Below are positions 1-7,411 of a stretch of DNA of 11,793 nt, one piece after another (position 1 is the stretch's first letter; each line of letters starts with the position of its first letter). Below the pieces are notes generated by a model. That model was not told the DNA's origin, ran no database searches, and worked only from the letters and a program-made list of their open reading frames with translations. The position numbers and the translations under genes were made by a program. The DNA is taken from positions 1 through 11,793 of the forward strand of contig JBKPNX010000219.1 in NCBI GenBank assembly GCA_046732855.1. Reading direction: 5' to 3'. Source of the stretch: JBKPNX01 sp046732855. Lineage in GTDB: Bacteria > Pseudomonadota > Alphaproteobacteria > Geminicoccales > Geminicoccaceae.

Positions 1-674
1 TCGTGGCCGGCCGCCGGCCCGACGATCTCCATCTCCGTCGCGAGCGTGATCCGGCGCGCGTACTGGCTGCCCGGGACCACGGTCCAGGCGTTGTCCTGCT
101 TCTGGATCTCGATCGTGGTGCCGCCGTGCGCCATCAGCTCGATCTGGGTCTGTTCGGCGGTCTGCGCCTCCGGGCTCCAGCCGGCGAACATCAGCTGCGG
201 ATCGGTGTACTCGTGGTTGACGTGCAGCAGGCCATGCTCGGAGTTGTCGGAGCCGCGCGGCAGCGGGAAATAGCCAAGAAAGTCGTTGTTGTAGCCGAAC
301 TGCCCGGCCTGGGCGTCGGCGCTCTGGGCCAGCGGGTCCCACGTGGGCGCTTCCTCGACGACCGGATCGCCCCAGCTGATCAGCACGTTGGCGGTATAGC
401 CAGGCGCCACCTGTTGGTCCTCCTTGATCACCTGCGCGAGCGAAGTGAAGGTCAGCGTCGAAGGATCGCCCGCGGCCGCCAGCGCGATCTTGCTGGTCAG
501 CGTGCCGCCGACCGCGCCGAACGCCGCCGTCGTGACAAAGCCCTTCAACGCCGCACGGCGGCTCATGCGCGCCTTGTGCAGCTCCAATAACGGCCGGTTG
601 CTCGAGCGGTTGGAGCCGATGTCGTCGCCGTCGCGGACCACGATTGGCGCGTAGGTCTGATCCAGTGTCGCCAT
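1..674 (-). CDS. PhoX family phosphatase (DUF839), Tat-exported, N-terminal part only
   Basis: This is the first 224 residues of a PhoX-type alkaline phosphatase; the rest lies beyond the left edge of the window. The family uses calcium and iron to release phosphate from organic phosphoesters in the periplasm. The start ATG (674-672) has GGAGG eight nucleotides upstream (minus strand, 687-683). A twin-arginine signal SRRAALKG sits at residues 38-45, followed by a hydrophobic stretch to about residue 67 ending in an Ala-rich cleavage region. The mature part carries blocks typical of the family: PGYTANVLISWGDPV (91-105), QFGYNNDFLGYFPLP (125-139), SEHGLLHVNHEYT (145-157) and LMFAGW (161-166). 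The N-region before RR is long (38 residues), which is common in this family. It lies 109 nt behind the methyltransferase on the same strand. Family is clear; the enzyme's actual substrate is not shown by sequence. Confidence 0.92.
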   Translation of the reverse strand, partial: MATLDQTYAPIVVRDGDDIGSNRSSNRPLLELHKARMSRRAALKGFVTTAAFGAVGGTLTSKIALAAAGDPSTLTFTSLAQVIKEDQQVAPGYTANVLISWGDPVVEEAPTWDPLAQSADAQAGQFGYNNDFLGYFPLPRGSDNSEHGLLHVNHEYTDPQLMFAGWSPEAQTAEQTQIELMAHGGTTIEIQKQDNAWTVVPGSQYARRITLATEMEIVGPAAGH

Positions 675-761
675 GTCGCTCGCCTCCATAGGCTGACCTT
701 GTCCTTCACGCGTGATTACGCGTGCCGCCACTTATGAAAAATGGATGGTAGAAAGATGACA

Positions 762-780
762 GCGCGGAAGCCAACCGCGC
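762..780 (-). terminator. candidate terminator hairpin after the methyltransferase
   Basis: A perfect 6-bp GC stem (GCGCGG / CCGCGC) with a 7-nt loop begins three nucleotides after the methyltransferase stop. Read on the minus strand it is followed by TGTCATCTTTCT, only moderately T-rich. It may terminate transcription or attenuate it before the PhoX gene, which starts about 90 nt further on and has its own ribosome binding site. Confidence 0.4.
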
Positions 781-783
781 GAG

Positions 784-1398
784 TCACGCCCGCGCCCGCC
801 CGCGGTAGTGGAAGGTGGCAAAGCGCGGGCCATTGATCAGGTGGCCCGTCTCGAGCTCGACCAGAGCGAGACCCGCCCGTTCCAGCAGCTGATCGACCGG
901 GCGATTGAGATGGCAGCCGCCCGCCAGCCGGCGCCACATCGGGGTCAGCCGGTCCTGCCAGCGCGCCACCCGCGCCTCGGGCGCGCGCCCGTGCTCGACG
1001 AACAGAAGGCTGCCACCCGGCCGCAGGACGCGCCGGACCTCGGCGAGCGCGCGCAGCGGGTCGGCGACGCTGCACAAGGTCCAGCTCATCACGACGTGGT
1101 CGACCGCCGCGGCATCCAGCGGGATGGCTTCGGCCCGCCCTTCGCTCAGCTCGACCGGAAAATGCACCCAGACCGAGTGCCGCTTCGCGATCTGCAGCAG
1201 CTCGCGCGACGGGTCGACGCCGAGCAGCATCTCGATGTCGCGCGGATAGAACGGCAGGTTGAGCCCGGAGCCGATGCCGATCTCGAGCACCCGGCCGCGC
1301 GCCCGCGCGACCAGCCGCTCGCGCAGCGGCGCCAGCCGCTTCTGGCGCATGCCGAAGTGGATCAGCCGCGGCAGGATGCGCTGCTGGTAGAAGCCCAA
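784..1398 (-). CDS. class I SAM-dependent methyltransferase (Methyltransf_11 / UbiE-like)
   Basis: A 204-residue methyltransferase of the small UbiE/METTL7-like kind. Motif I, the SAM-binding loop, is VLEIGIGSGLN (37-47), followed by the acidic end of strand 2 in LLGVDPS (58-64). The motif after strand 4 is VDHVVMSWTLCSVADPLRAL (99-118), and the post-motif is LRPGGSLLFVEHG (125-137). The C-terminal half (WRRLAGGCHLNR...) is typical of the subgroup that begins MGFYxxxxLPRLI, which fixes the N-terminus. The start codon is therefore TTG (1398-1396), with GGAGGTGAG immediately upstream, a spacing of only about 4 nt. There is no in-frame ATG nearby. The substrate cannot be read from sequence; relatives act on lipids, quinones or thiols. 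It is divergent from the SDR gene, with a 97-nt shared upstream region, and may be co-transcribed with the PhoX gene behind it. Confidence 0.88.
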   Translation of the reverse strand: MGFYQQRILPRLIHFGMRQKRLAPLRERLVARARGRVLEIGIGSGLNLPFYPRDIEMLLGVDPSRELLQIAKRHSVWVHFPVELSEGRAEAIPLDAAAVDHVVMSWTLCSVADPLRALAEVRRVLRPGGSLLFVEHGRAPEARVARWQDRLTPMWRRLAGGCHLNRPVDQLLERAGLALVELETGHLINGPRFATFHYRGRARA

Positions 1399-1495
1399 CT
1401 CACCTCCGCCCTGCGCATGGATCGTCGCCGCCGGCGTGCCTTGGCCTAAGTTCTTAAATTAGCAACCTCCAGGCGTCGACAAGGGAGGGTAAACC
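1399..1495. promoter_or_regulatory. divergent intergenic region (methyltransferase / SDR)
   Basis: These 97 nt separate the start codons of two divergent genes and must hold the promoters for both unless transcription starts further inside. It contains a short AT-rich patch (about 1447-1463, TAAGTTCTTAAATTAGC), unusual against the GC-rich surroundings, and the ribosome binding sites at both ends. No convincing -35/-10 pair or operator dyad was recognised. Confidence 0.4.
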
Positions 1496-2248
1496 ATGAA
1501 GATCGTCGTCATCGGCGGCACCGGCCTGATCGGCTCGAAAACTGTCGGCATCCTGCGTCAGGGCGGCCACGAGGTCGTCGCGGCCGCGCCCGAAAGCGGC
1601 GTCAACACCATCAGCGGCGAGGGGCTCAAAGAAGCCACGGCCGGCGCGCAGGTGGTGATCGACCTCGCCAATTCTCCCTCATTTGAAGACAAGGCGGTGC
1701 TGGAATTTTTCGAGACCTCCGACCGCAATCTGCTCGCGGCGGAGGCCGCAGCGGGCGTTCGGCACCACGTCGCGCTCTCCATCGTCGGAACCGACCGGAG
1801 CGACAATGGCTACTTCCGCGCCAAGGTCGCCCAAGAGAAGCTGATCGCGGCGTCCGGCATTCCCTACACCATCATCCGCTCGACCCAGTTCCTGGAATTC
1901 CTCGGCCGCATTGCCGCTGAAGGTGCGGATGAAAATAAGGTCAGGATCTCGCCCGGCCTGTTTCAGCCGATCGCGGCGGACGACGTGGCCGCCATCGTCG
2001 CCGATGTGGCGCTCGCGGCGCCGCGCAACGGCATCGTCGAGATCGCCGGCCCGGAACGGGCGCCGTTCAACGAATTCGTCGCCCGCTATCTCAAGGCGGT
2101 CGGCGACTCGCGTGAGGTCGTGCGCGACCCCGAGGCCCGATACTTCGGCGGCCGGGTCGAGGAGCGCTCGCTCGTGCCGTTGGGCAAAGCGCGCCTCGGC
2201 CGCATCGGCTTCGACGAATGGCTCCGCCGCTCACAGGCAAGAGCCTGA
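1496..2248 (+). CDS. NmrA-like / atypical SDR family oxidoreductase
   Basis: A 250-residue Rossmann-fold protein of the atypical short-chain dehydrogenase group (NmrA / NAD(P)-binding). The dinucleotide-binding loop GGTGLIGS is at residues 7-14 (GxxGxxG), right at the N-terminus. The Y106-x3-K110 pair in GYFRAKVAQEKL, followed by SGIPYTIIRSTQFLEFL (120-136), is the usual second half of this family. The FQPIAADDVAAIVADV block (156-171) is also typical. The start ATG has GGGAGGG upstream at 1483-1489. The next gene, a secreted cupin, starts 31 nt after the stop, so the two probably form one operon. Such proteins may be enzymes or redox sensors; the substrate is unknown. In other bacteria similar SDRs sit beside ECF41 sigma factors, but no sigma factor is visible here. 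Confidence 0.9.
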   Translation: MKIVVIGGTGLIGSKTVGILRQGGHEVVAAAPESGVNTISGEGLKEATAGAQVVIDLANSPSFEDKAVLEFFETSDRNLLAAEAAAGVRHHVALSIVGTDRSDNGYFRAKVAQEKLIAASGIPYTIIRSTQFLEFLGRIAAEGADENKVRISPGLFQPIAADDVAAIVADVALAAPRNGIVEIAGPERAPFNEFVARYLKAVGDSREVVRDPEARYFGGRVEERSLVPLGKARLGRIGFDEWLRRSQARA

Positions 2249-2279
2249 TCGTGCATCCACCCACCAAAGGAGAGGCTCC

Positions 2280-2693
2280 ATGAAACGCACCCTCTGTTCG
2301 CTGCTTGTCGCCACCCTGCCGCTCGGCAGCGCCCTCGCCGCTGCGCCGCAGTCGAAGAACGCCAAGGTGACCCTCGTCTACCAGCACGAGCTGCCGAACG
2401 TTCCCGGAAAGAGCATCAAGGGCGTGCTCGAATACGGCCCGGGCGGCTACTCGCCTGGCCACACGCATGCCCAATCCGCCTTCATCTACGCGACCGTGCT
2501 CGAGGGCGCGATCCGCAGTCAGGTCAACGACGGACCGGTGACGAGCTACGAGGCCGGACAGAGCTTCTCCGAGCTGCCCGGCGACCGCCACGGCGTCAGC
2601 GCCAATGCCAGCGAGTCGGAGCCGGCCAAGCTCCTCGCGGTGTTCGTCGTGGACACGAACGAGACGGAACTGACGACCCCGTTCGGGAACTGA
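2280..2693 (+). CDS. secreted cupin domain-containing protein
   Basis: A 137-residue protein with a Sec signal peptide (MKRTLCSLLVATLPLGSALA, cleavage around residue 20-22) and one conserved cupin barrel. Cupin motif 1 is PGGYSPGHTHAQSAF (54-68), with the metal-ligand histidines H61 and H63. Motif 2 is GQSFSELPGDRHGVSAN (93-109), with H104. The glutamate normally found 4-5 residues after the HxH pair is missing (Ala/Phe in that place), so the metal site would have three histidines only. The ATG at 2280 has AAAGGAGAGG upstream; longer open-frame extensions would overlap the SDR gene and bury the signal peptide. It is likely translated from the same mRNA as the SDR. Function is unknown; small periplasmic cupins can be binding proteins or oxygenase/isomerase-like. 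Confidence 0.87.
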   Translation: MKRTLCSLLVATLPLGSALAAAPQSKNAKVTLVYQHELPNVPGKSIKGVLEYGPGGYSPGHTHAQSAFIYATVLEGAIRSQVNDGPVTSYEAGQSFSELPGDRHGVSANASESEPAKLLAVFVVDTNETELTTPFGN

Positions 2694-2933
2694 GGTTTGA
2701 CACCTTTCGTGCGGAGAATCGCGAGAAAATGCGGGACGCCAATGCCCGTGTCCATGGCCGCGCAACCACCGATGTCGCTGCAGACTGTCCTCTGAACGAA
2801 TCGGCCCACGATTCACTGGGGGCGTACTCGCACGCGGGCTTGGCATTGTCGCCGCCGCAGCGAACCCTTTCGACGAGGGTCGCAAAAGCCACCGCCGCTA
2901 TCGGCACCCATGACGGACAAAAGGAGAAAGCAC
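2694..2933. other. non-coding interval between the cupin and the hydrolase
   Basis: About 240 nt with open frames on both strands, but none with a credible start, ribosome binding site or recognisable protein. An exact TTGACA occurs at 2697-2702 just after the cupin stop, but no -10 element lies at a suitable distance. The hydrolase therefore probably has its own, unrecognised promoter here. Confidence 0.4.
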
Positions 2934-3755
2934 ATGAGCACGATCACGACAAAAGACGGCGTCGAAATCTACTACAAGGATTGGGGAGCGGGCCCGGTCG
3001 TCACCCTTTCTCATGGCTGGCCACTTAATGCCGATGCATGGGACGGCCAGATGCTATTCCTGGTCCAGAATGGCTACCGCTGCATCGCACACGACCGCCG
3101 GGGTCACGGCCGCTCGAGCCAGGCTTCGGCCCATAACGACATGAACGGCTACGCCGACGACCTAGCGGCCGTGATCGAGGCGCTCGATCTGAGAGATGCC
3201 ACTCTTGTCGGTCATTCCACGGGCGGCGGCGAAGTGGCGCGGTATATCGGTCGCCACGGCACCGGGCGCGTCAAGAAAGCAATCCTCGTCGCCGCGGTTC
3301 CGCCCATCATGTTGAAGAGCGACGCCAATCCTGAAGGATTACTTATGGAAGTCTTCGATGGCATTCGTGCGGGGGTGCTGAAGGACCGCTCGCAATTCTA
3401 CAAAGATCTAGCGGTCTCCTTCTATGGAGCCAACAGGCCGGGCGCCAAGGTCTCGCAAGGGATTCTGGATCAGTTCTGGCTCTGGAGCATGCAGTCCGGC
3501 CTCAAGAACGCCTATGAGAGCATCAAGGCGTTTTCGGAGACTGATTTCACCGAAGACCTCAAGAAGATCGACGTGCCCACGCTCGTCTTGCACGGGGAAG
3601 ACGATCAAATCGTGCCGGTCAAGGACTCTGCCAAGAAGTCGGCCAAGCTCATCAACGGCGCGAAGGAAATATACTACCCGGGCGCCCCCCACGGCCTGAC
3701 GGCCACACATCAAGATCGGGTCAATGGCGACCTGCTTGCCTTCCTCAGGGCATAA
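2934..3755 (+). CDS. alpha/beta hydrolase, non-heme chloroperoxidase family
   Basis: A 273-residue alpha/beta-hydrolase of the cofactor-free haloperoxidase/esterase group. The nucleophile elbow is VGHSTGGGEVARY (92-104), with Ser95. The acid residue is Asp224 in HGEDDQIVP (220-228), and the catalytic His is H253 in PGAPHGLTATH (249-259). The oxyanion-hole region is SHGWPLNADAW (26-36), and HDRRGHGRS (53-61) is another family block. Length and order match known non-heme chloroperoxidases, which form peracids from organic acids and also act as esterases. I chose ATG 2934 because AAGGAG lies 8-10 nt upstream; an in-frame ATG at 2910 would add eight residues but lacks a comparable site. Codon use looks less GC-extreme than in the neighbouring DUF4432 gene, which may mean more recent acquisition; this was judged by eye only. 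Confidence 0.93.
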   Translation: MSTITTKDGVEIYYKDWGAGPVVTLSHGWPLNADAWDGQMLFLVQNGYRCIAHDRRGHGRSSQASAHNDMNGYADDLAAVIEALDLRDATLVGHSTGGGEVARYIGRHGTGRVKKAILVAAVPPIMLKSDANPEGLLMEVFDGIRAGVLKDRSQFYKDLAVSFYGANRPGAKVSQGILDQFWLWSMQSGLKNAYESIKAFSETDFTEDLKKIDVPTLVLHGEDDQIVPVKDSAKKSAKLINGAKEIYYPGAPHGLTATHQDRVNGDLLAFLRA

Positions 3756-3817
3756 CGTTTGAAACATCGGCATAGAGCGAGCGCCAAAGGGCCGCCGTAA
3801 ATCGCGGGGAGGTGCTG

Positions 3818-5008
3818 ATGATCGAGCTGTTCGGGCACGAGCGGTCGCGCACCGAGATCAACGAGCGCACGGGCGCGCTGCAACAGGTCGCAGGGGTCGA
3901 GCTGCTCGAGTACGCCGACGGACCGGAGCGCGGCGTGCGCGTGCTCGACTTCCGCACCGGCGGCGGGCTCGGCTTCCGGGTCGCGGGGGACCGCGGCTTC
4001 GATCTGCTCGCCGCCGACTATCGGCGCGTGCCGATCGGCTGGCGCTCGCCGACCGGGCCGCGCCATCCCGGCCTCGCCTCGGTCGAGGAGAACCGCGGCT
4101 GGGGCTTCCTGCGCTCGTTCACCGGGCTGCTCGCGACGTGCGGTCTCGACCACGCGCTCGCGCCCGCGGCCTCGAGCATGGCGCAGTACATCTATCCGGG
4201 CTTCACGGAAGCCGATTATCCGCTGCACGGCCGAATCGCGCAGATCCGGGCGCGCCTGCTCGGCTACGGCGAGCGCTGGCAGGGCGACCGGTGCACGCTC
4301 TGGGCCGAGGCCGAGGTCGCCCAGATGGCGGTGTTCGGCGAGAACCTGGTGCTGACGCGGCGGATCGAGGCGGAGCTAGGCGGCACGAGCCTCAGCGTCG
4401 ACGACCGGGTCGAGAACCGCGGCTTTCGCCCGACCCCGCACATGCTGCTCTATCACTACAACTTCGGCTACCCGCTGCTGGACGAGGGCGCCGAGCTGCT
4501 GGTGCCGAGCCGCGCGATCGTGCATGCGGTGCACGGTGATGTGCACGCCCAGGGCGTCGGCCATCGGCTCCAGGGGCCGCCCAAGGCCGACTTCAGCGAG
4601 CAGGTCTATGAGCACGACGTGATCGCTGCCGCTGACGGGATGGCCGCCGCCGCCCTGGTCAACCCCGCGCTCGGCGGCGGCTTCGGCATCCGGCTCGACT
4701 ACGACCGTGCGGCGCTGCCCTGCCTGATCGAATGGCAGTGCCTGCAGTCGGGCCTCTATGTGCTCGGCATCGAGCCTTCGACCAACCATGTGCTCGGGCG
4801 CAAGTTCGCCGAGTCACGCGGCGAGCTGCTGTTCCTCGATCATGGCGAGGCCCGGAGCTACCGCACGCGTCTGTCCGTGCTGGACGGCGCCGCCGCGATC
4901 GCCGCCGCGCGCCGTGAGATCGAGGCGCTGCAGGCGCCGCTTGCGGATTTCGCCGCGCCGACCGGCGAGTTTCCGCTCCTGCGCGAGCGCCCGGGCGCGT
5001 CGCATTGA
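3818..5008 (+). CDS. DUF4432 family protein (galactose-mutarotase-like fold)
   Basis: A 396-residue member of the DUF4432 family, in the aldose-1-epimerase (galactose mutarotase-like) superfamily. Supporting blocks in order are: an N-terminal RGVRVLDFRTGGGLGF; the GDRGFDLLAADYRRVPIGW region; RSFTGLLATCGLDHA; YPLHGRIAQIRA; ENLVLTRRIEAELGG; VDDRVENRGFRPTPHMLLY; HYNFGYPLLD; and VLGIEPSTNH near the C-terminus. Members are thought to bind or isomerise sugars, but the reaction is unproven for most. There is no signal peptide, so it is cytoplasmic. The ATG at 3818 has GGGGAGG 5 nt upstream; a GTG at 3812 in the same frame overlaps that ribosome binding site and is less likely. It begins 62 nt after the hydrolase stop, so co-transcription is possible. 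The sugar specificity cannot be inferred. Confidence 0.9.
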   Translation: MIELFGHERSRTEINERTGALQQVAGVELLEYADGPERGVRVLDFRTGGGLGFRVAGDRGFDLLAADYRRVPIGWRSPTGPRHPGLASVEENRGWGFLRSFTGLLATCGLDHALAPAASSMAQYIYPGFTEADYPLHGRIAQIRARLLGYGERWQGDRCTLWAEAEVAQMAVFGENLVLTRRIEAELGGTSLSVDDRVENRGFRPTPHMLLYHYNFGYPLLDEGAELLVPSRAIVHAVHGDVHAQGVGHRLQGPPKADFSEQVYEHDVIAAADGMAAAALVNPALGGGFGIRLDYDRAALPCLIEWQCLQSGLYVLGIEPSTNHVLGRKFAESRGELLFLDHGEARSYRTRLSVLDGAAAIAAARREIEALQAPLADFAAPTGEFPLLRERPGASH

Positions 5009-5136
5009 GCCCGCAGCCGATGCCGATCGCGCGCGCCCTCTGCACCCCCCGCGACGGTCGAGCGCGCCATGCCAGCGCAGGCAGCCAGCAGCAGGGCGGC
5101 GAGAAACGATGCTCCAGCAACACGGCTTGGCGAATC

Positions 5137-5376
5137 ATGCGGCGCATGCTCGTCTGTCTGACCGTGGTGATGCTTGGGGCCGCCGTGCCCGCGGCGGCCG
5201 ACACTGTCACTGTTCACAACTGTGATCAACAAGGTCTAAGTCTCAAGACCTTTAATGAAGGGGACAGTGTGCTATATCCAGTGGGGCCCCGAGCAGGACA
5301 TCGATTCGGGAGCGGCTTGCGCGATGCAGCAGCTGGCCATCGGGCTGCTTTGAATAGCCGTACCGGCAGCCCCTGA
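5137..5376 (+). CDS. small exported protein, probably frameshifted or decayed
   Basis: From ATG 5137 (or ATG 5146) the frame encodes a clear Sec signal peptide, MRRMLVCLTVVMLGAAVPAA, then ADTVTVHNC and LSLKTFNEGDSVLY. This is the pattern of small bacterial secreted proteins with a 'V.NC...K.(F/Y)N..D' core. After about position 5274 the frame turns into low-complexity Arg/Ala/Gly sequence and stops at 5374-5376 (79 residues). Shifting by one base at about 5275 gives a more protein-like continuation (IQWGPEQDIDSGAACAMQQL) to a TGA at 5351-5353. That same frame resumes beyond the TGA with TLSLTNCTTAPAIDVS, to a TAA at 5498-5500. No good ribosome binding site precedes either ATG. I read this as a damaged gene, but a real 79-residue protein or a sequencing error is possible. 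Confidence 0.4.
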   Translation: MRRMLVCLTVVMLGAAVPAAADTVTVHNCDQQGLSLKTFNEGDSVLYPVGPRAGHRFGSGLRDAAAGHRAALNSRTGSP

Positions 5377-5811
5377 CACGCTCAGCCTGACCAACTGCAC
5401 CACGGCCCCCGCGATCGACGTATCGCCCACGGAGCGACGACCGGGCATGGCGCGTTCGTGCTATGCCTCGGGGCGCAGCCAGCGCGATTACAATCGGTAA
5501 CACATCGGATTTCAGATGTAACCAAACTCTGGCCTTCTGTAATCATCCCGTAGCTCTCCCTTTCTACGATTACACCTTCCGAAAGAGCAGCGGAGATGGG
5601 AGCAAGTCCGCCCCAAGGCGAATCGCCGCCTTCCTCGCAATCGATGGGGGCTGACCCGTAGCCAGGATTGAGCAGCAGGTTCCGGAACTCTGCGGGAGTC
5701 GCGCCGCCGGATGCGCGGCCGTTCGGCCCGCCTTTTGCTTCTGAGCACTGTCTTCATCGCGCTGCATCCCGGCGGCGAGACTTGGCTTCTTCGACTGAGG
5801 AGGGGGGATGG
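5377..5811. other. 435-nt interval with no recognisable gene
   Basis: No credible gene is seen. The first 120 nt hold the possible out-of-frame tail of the preceding small exported protein (ending TAA 5498-5500). A small dyad, ACATC (5502-5506) and GATGT (5515-5519), lies just after. Short open frames on the plus strand, such as one from 5711 with a hydrophobic start, lack ribosome binding sites and run into the next gene's leader. The interval presumably includes the promoter of the di-heme gene that follows, but none was recognised. Confidence 0.4.
5798..5803 (+). promoter_or_regulatory. ribosome binding site deciding the start of the DUF1111 gene
   Basis: AGGAGG lies 8 nt before ATG 5812, an ideal Shine-Dalgarno distance. 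The internal ATG at 5914, which would give a more conventional signal peptide, has no comparable site. Confidence 0.6.
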
Positions 5812-7359
5812 ATGGAGTTCTGTGTTGGACTTGCGCGCCGAAGTATCCAACGCGGCTCTCTCAGAGAAGAAGTGCCGGCAAGGTATCGGGCGGATGTGGG
5901 CTGGCTCGTTACGATGCCTCGAGCGGTCATATTGTCGACAGCCCTTGGCCTGATTGGCGCCGTGCACATCGTCGAGGCTAGAGCCGAAGGTCCGCTCGCC
6001 TGTGGCGATCTGCCCGATGAGCCCGCGTTGCCCGGCCACGTCGAGCAGCGCGAAATCGTCAGCGGACAGCTCGCATTCCGCGCCGTCTTCGAGGCGGGTC
6101 GCACCCTGTTCACCGCCGTCTTCAACATTTGCGACGGCCAGGGTCGGCCCGCAACCACGGGGACGGGGGCGGCACGTGCCCCGAGCCAGCCGGCGTTCAC
6201 CCGGATCTCGGCGCCGGATGCGAGCAGTTGCGCCGACTGTCATAGCGACCCGCGCCCGGGTGGGGGCGGTGGGGTGGTCGACAACGTGTTCGTTCTCGCC
6301 CAGGCCTTGGATCCGATCACCTTGTCGGTCGCGCCGGAGTTCAGCAACGAACGCAATACGCTCGGCATGTTCGGCGCCGGGCCGATCGAGATGCTGGCCC
6401 GGGAGATCACCGCGGATCTGCAGGCCCAGGCGCTCGCTCTCCAACATCGGAACGCGCCAGACGGAGACCATGTCCTGACCAGCAAGGGCGTCGACTTCGC
6501 AATCACGCTGCGGAACGGCGTGGTCATCGCCGCCGAAGGCGTGGACAAGGATCTCGTGATCAAGCCCTTCCATCAGGCGGGCGTCGTGCGCTCGCTGCGC
6601 GAGTTCACGGTCAACGCGATGAACCACCATCATGGCATGCAGGCGGAGGAGCGTTTCGACATCCCTCTTGGCGATGACGATTTCGACCAGGACGGCGTGG
6701 TGCGCGAGCTGACGGATGGCGACATCACCGCGGCAACCATATATCAGGCTGCCCTGGCAACCCCTGGCCGAGTCCGGCCCAAGGCTCCCGAGCAGCGCGC
6801 CACGGTTGCGCATGGCGAGGAGCTGTTCGAGCAGATCGGCTGCACGACCTGCCACGTCCCAGAGATGCGGCTCGACAGCCGCCTGTTCGTAGAGCCGTAC
6901 GGACTGAATCCGCCCGGAACCCTCAACGAGGTGACCCAGTCGTTCGCGTTCGACATGACCCGACAGGGCGAAGGGCAACGTCTCGAGCGGACCCCAGGCG
7001 GCGGCGCCATCGTGCGTGCCTATACCGATCTGAAGCGCCACAATCTGTGCGATCCTCCGGACCATCCCGATCCGATCCGATTCTTCGGCAACGAGCGGCT
7101 CGCTCAGGGCCGGCCCGATCAGGATGGCCGCCCCGGGACAGAGTTCTTCCTCACCCGCAAGCTGTGGGACGTCGGCAACTCGGCGCCGTACGGCCACCGT
7201 GGCGATCTCACCACCATCGCCGAGGCGATCCTGGCGCATGGCGGCGAGGCGCGGGCCACGCGCGACGCGTTCAATGACCTGCCGCTGGCCGACCAGGCGG
7301 CGATCGTGAAATTCCTCAAGACGCTGCAAGTGCTGCCGGAATCGCGATTGCGCGGTTGA
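5812..7359 (+). CDS. di-heme oxidoreductase family protein (DUF1111 / DHOR), exported
   Basis: A c-type cytochrome with two covalent heme motifs: CADCH at residues 140-144 and CTTCH at 344-348 (numbered from ATG 5812; 515 residues). Family blocks are EFTVNAMNHHHGMQAEERF (264-282); a DFDQDGVVRELTDGDITAATIYQ-type segment just after it; and the C-terminal LWDVGNSAPYGHRGDLTTIA (451-470) with AILAHGGEA and IVKFLKTL. These place it in DUF1111, the di-heme oxidoreductase family distantly related to MauG and cytochrome c peroxidase. Export is needed for heme attachment: a hydrophobic segment MPRAVILSTALGLIGAVH precedes ARAEG. From ATG 5812, favoured by its ribosome binding site, this segment is preceded by 34 extra residues rich in Arg; starting at ATG 5914 would remove them. 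The reaction is unknown; family members are predicted to oxidise small molecules or act as peroxidases. Confidence 0.92.
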   Translation: MEFCVGLARRSIQRGSLREEVPARYRADVGWLVTMPRAVILSTALGLIGAVHIVEARAEGPLACGDLPDEPALPGHVEQREIVSGQLAFRAVFEAGRTLFTAVFNICDGQGRPATTGTGAARAPSQPAFTRISAPDASSCADCHSDPRPGGGGGVVDNVFVLAQALDPITLSVAPEFSNERNTLGMFGAGPIEMLAREITADLQAQALALQHRNAPDGDHVLTSKGVDFAITLRNGVVIAAEGVDKDLVIKPFHQAGVVRSLREFTVNAMNHHHGMQAEERFDIPLGDDDFDQDGVVRELTDGDITAATIYQAALATPGRVRPKAPEQRATVAHGEELFEQIGCTTCHVPEMRLDSRLFVEPYGLNPPGTLNEVTQSFAFDMTRQGEGQRLERTPGGGAIVRAYTDLKRHNLCDPPDHPDPIRFFGNERLAQGRPDQDGRPGTEFFLTRKLWDVGNSAPYGHRGDLTTIAEAILAHGGEARATRDAFNDLPLADQAAIVKFLKTLQVLPESRLRG

Positions 7360-7411
7360 GGCTGCGGGCGTCTACACCTCGGCCAACGAGATCGGCGACG
7401 CCGAGCCGGTT

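Noticed and set aside
1..590. Plus-strand frames opposite the PhoX gene
   Set aside because: The minus strand encodes a clear Tat-exported PhoX N-terminus with a good ribosome binding site; the plus frames are shadows.
1451..1477. ECF41-type promoter (TGTCACA with CGTC) before the SDR gene
   Set aside because: A CGTC is present at 1474-1477 but the sequence at the expected -35 place is TTCTTAA, not similar to TGTCACA.
2697..2730. TTGACA promoter just after the cupin stop
   Set aside because: No -10-like hexamer lies 16-18 nt downstream; the -35 match alone is not enough.
5711..5953. Short plus-strand frame starting with a hydrophobic, signal-like segment
   Set aside because: No ribosome binding site, overlaps the DUF1111 start in another frame, and the sequence after the hydrophobic part is not protein-like.
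5512..7329. Long 605-codon open frame on the minus strand opposite the DUF1111 gene
   Set aside because: It is the shadow of a GC-rich plus-strand gene that has clear heme motifs; its product is Arg-rich without domains, and it has no ribosome binding site.
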